Below are positions 63,190 through 64,000 of a stretch of 64,000 nucleotides of DNA, one piece after another. The notes beneath the pieces are model-generated. The model had not been told where the DNA came from, ran no database searches, and saw nothing but the letters and a program-made list of their open reading frames with translations. Both the position numbers and the translations under genes were made by a program. The number at the start of each line of letters is the position of its first letter. Within the stretch, counting starts at the first letter, position 1. The DNA lies in NCBI GenBank assembly GCA_965242915.1, contig CBDETN010000021.1, positions 1-64,000 of the forward strand, given 5' to 3'. The stretch comes from CAJXII01 sp965242915 (GTDB lineage Bacteria > Campylobacterota > Campylobacteria > Campylobacterales > Arcobacteraceae).

Positions 63190-63807
63190 ATGCAGGGTTA
63201 TATAATCAATATCAATAAAGTTAGAGATGAAGACTTAATAGTTACAATTTTAGCTGAAAACCATCTTTATACTACATATAGATTTTATGGTGCAAGACAC
63301 TCTAATTTAAATATTGGGTATAAAATTGATTTTGAATTAGAAACTAATCTAAAAAGTAATATAGCACGACTTAAAGATGTTATTCAAATTGGTTTTCCAT
63401 GGCTTTTAGAACGCGAAAAACTATATGCCTGGCAAAGATTTATAAAACTTTTTCATCCACACCTAAAAGATGTAGAAGAGTTAGATGAATTTTATATACA
63501 ATTACTTGATACTTTAGCGCATAAAATGATAAAGCAAAATCCAAAACGAGCAATTATTGAAAGCTATATTTTATTATGTGAGTATGAAGGTAGATTACAC
63601 TTGGATTATGAATGTCTTTTATGTGATGAAAAAATAGAATCTAATATTTCGCTTGTAAGAAGTTTTTTACCTACCCATAGCTCTTGTAGTTATTCTCAAA
63701 GCTTCCAATTAAATAAAATAGAAGAGCTTTTTGAAAAAAAGAGTTTAATTAATTTTGACGACAGTGAAGTTGAATATCTTTGGCAAATTCTACTTCAAGG
63801 ATTATAA
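63190..63807 (+). CDS. recO: DNA repair protein RecO
   Basis: Mediator that loads RecA onto SSB-coated single-stranded DNA. I use ATG 63190 (MQGYIININKVRDEDLIVTIL), matching the usual N-terminus of epsilon-type RecO; the earlier ATG at 63175 adds five residues. About 205 residues with the OB-fold first and a helical domain with CLLCDEKIESNISL, a partial zinc-site remnant. A TATAAT lies at 63178-63183, only 6 bases before this ATG, so the transcript may have almost no leader. Confidence 0.85.
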   Translation: MQGYIININKVRDEDLIVTILAENHLYTTYRFYGARHSNLNIGYKIDFELETNLKSNIARLKDVIQIGFPWLLEREKLYAWQRFIKLFHPHLKDVEELDEFYIQLLDTLAHKMIKQNPKRAIIESYILLCEYEGRLHLDYECLLCDEKIESNISLVRSFLPTHSSCSYSQSFQLNKIEELFEKKSLINFDDSEVEYLWQILLQGL

Positions 63808-63822
63808 AAATAATATAACTAT

Positions 63823-64000
63823 CTATTTATATTCAAAAGTAAATTCATCACTAGAAAAACCTATCTTAACAACTCCTCCATCTTTTAACTTACCAAATAA
63901 TATCTCATCAGTTAACGGCTCTTTTATTTTTTTAGTTATAACCCTTTGAAGTGGTCTTGCTCCCATCTTTTTATCATACCCAAGTGCTGCTAACTCTTTT
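63823..64000 (-). CDS. clpA: ATP-dependent Clp protease ATPase subunit ClpA, C-terminal end (runs off window)
   Basis: The last 59 codons of a leftward gene: ELAALGYDKKMGARPLQRVI, then IKEPLTDEILFGKLKDGG, ending FEYK before TAG (63823-63825). This is the conserved C-terminal sensor-2 region of the second AAA+ module of Clp/Hsp100 ATPases, and the wording fits ClpA. With ClpP and ClpS it would degrade N-degron substrates marked by Aat. Convergent with recO, 15-bp gap. Confidence 0.85.
   Translation of the reverse strand, partial: KELAALGYDKKMGARPLQRVITKKIKEPLTDEILFGKLKDGGVVKIGFSSDEFTFEYK

Overview
The window is AT-rich DNA from a member of the Campylobacterota, most likely an Arcobacter-type bacterium. 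This is judged from protein resemblance (epsilon-type BamD beside lon, proC followed by small pseudopilin genes, short RecO followed by ClpA), frequent TTG/GTG starts and tightly overlapping genes. No rRNA, tRNA or CRISPR array was seen. Core chromosome alternates with two accessory islands.

Layout. 1-6644 is core: lon (5' part), bamD, proC, three prepilin-like genes, pepD, a DUF2461 gene and a SAM methyltransferase. About 6645-21231 is island 1: an IS30-family element, a decayed gene, then a plus-strand cluster of SNF2/PLD helicase, DUF4391 protein, Abi_2 protein, type III-like DNA methyltransferase (Mod), membrane protein, AlbA_2/Schlafen-type ATP-binding wHTH protein and type III-like restriction helicase-nuclease (Res). 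21232-28083 is core: a DUF2442 protein, aat, ligA, a conserved membrane protein, yajQ, a parvulin, dbpA and aroE. 28084-41467 is island 2, on the minus strand: SNF2 helicase, Mod, Fic, a 40-codon ORF, an AlbA_2 gene split by an IS1182-family element, and a frameshifted Res. Island 2 is bracketed by intact aroE and a diverged 5'-truncated copy of aroE. 42162-43540 holds a possible BECR-fold nuclease gene, a candidate structured RNA and an IS256-family remnant. 43592-64000 is core: uvrD/pcrA, a LysR regulator, thrC, argB, an ankyrin gene, two glutamate synthase systems placed head to head (gltBD of E. coli type; gltBD of actinobacterial/Bacillus type), an RhlE-like RNA helicase, recO and the 3' end of clpA.

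The main biological theme is the pair of parallel islands. Both carry the same four functions in the same transcriptional order (SNF2-family ATPase, beta-class DNA methyltransferase, AlbA_2/HATPase wHTH protein, Res-like helicase with a PD-(D/E)XK nuclease), with interchangeable accessories (DUF4391, Abi_2 and a membrane protein in one; Fic and a small ORF in the other). The proteins are not close copies. This looks like a composite type III-like restriction system with an extra SNF2 motor. Island 1 looks intact. Island 2 looks decayed: IS insertion, frameshift between motor and nuclease, and no standard start codon at the conserved N-terminus of its SNF2 gene. Three proteins across the two islands share a C-terminal winged helix reached through a linker made of 12-bp (4-residue) tandem repeats.
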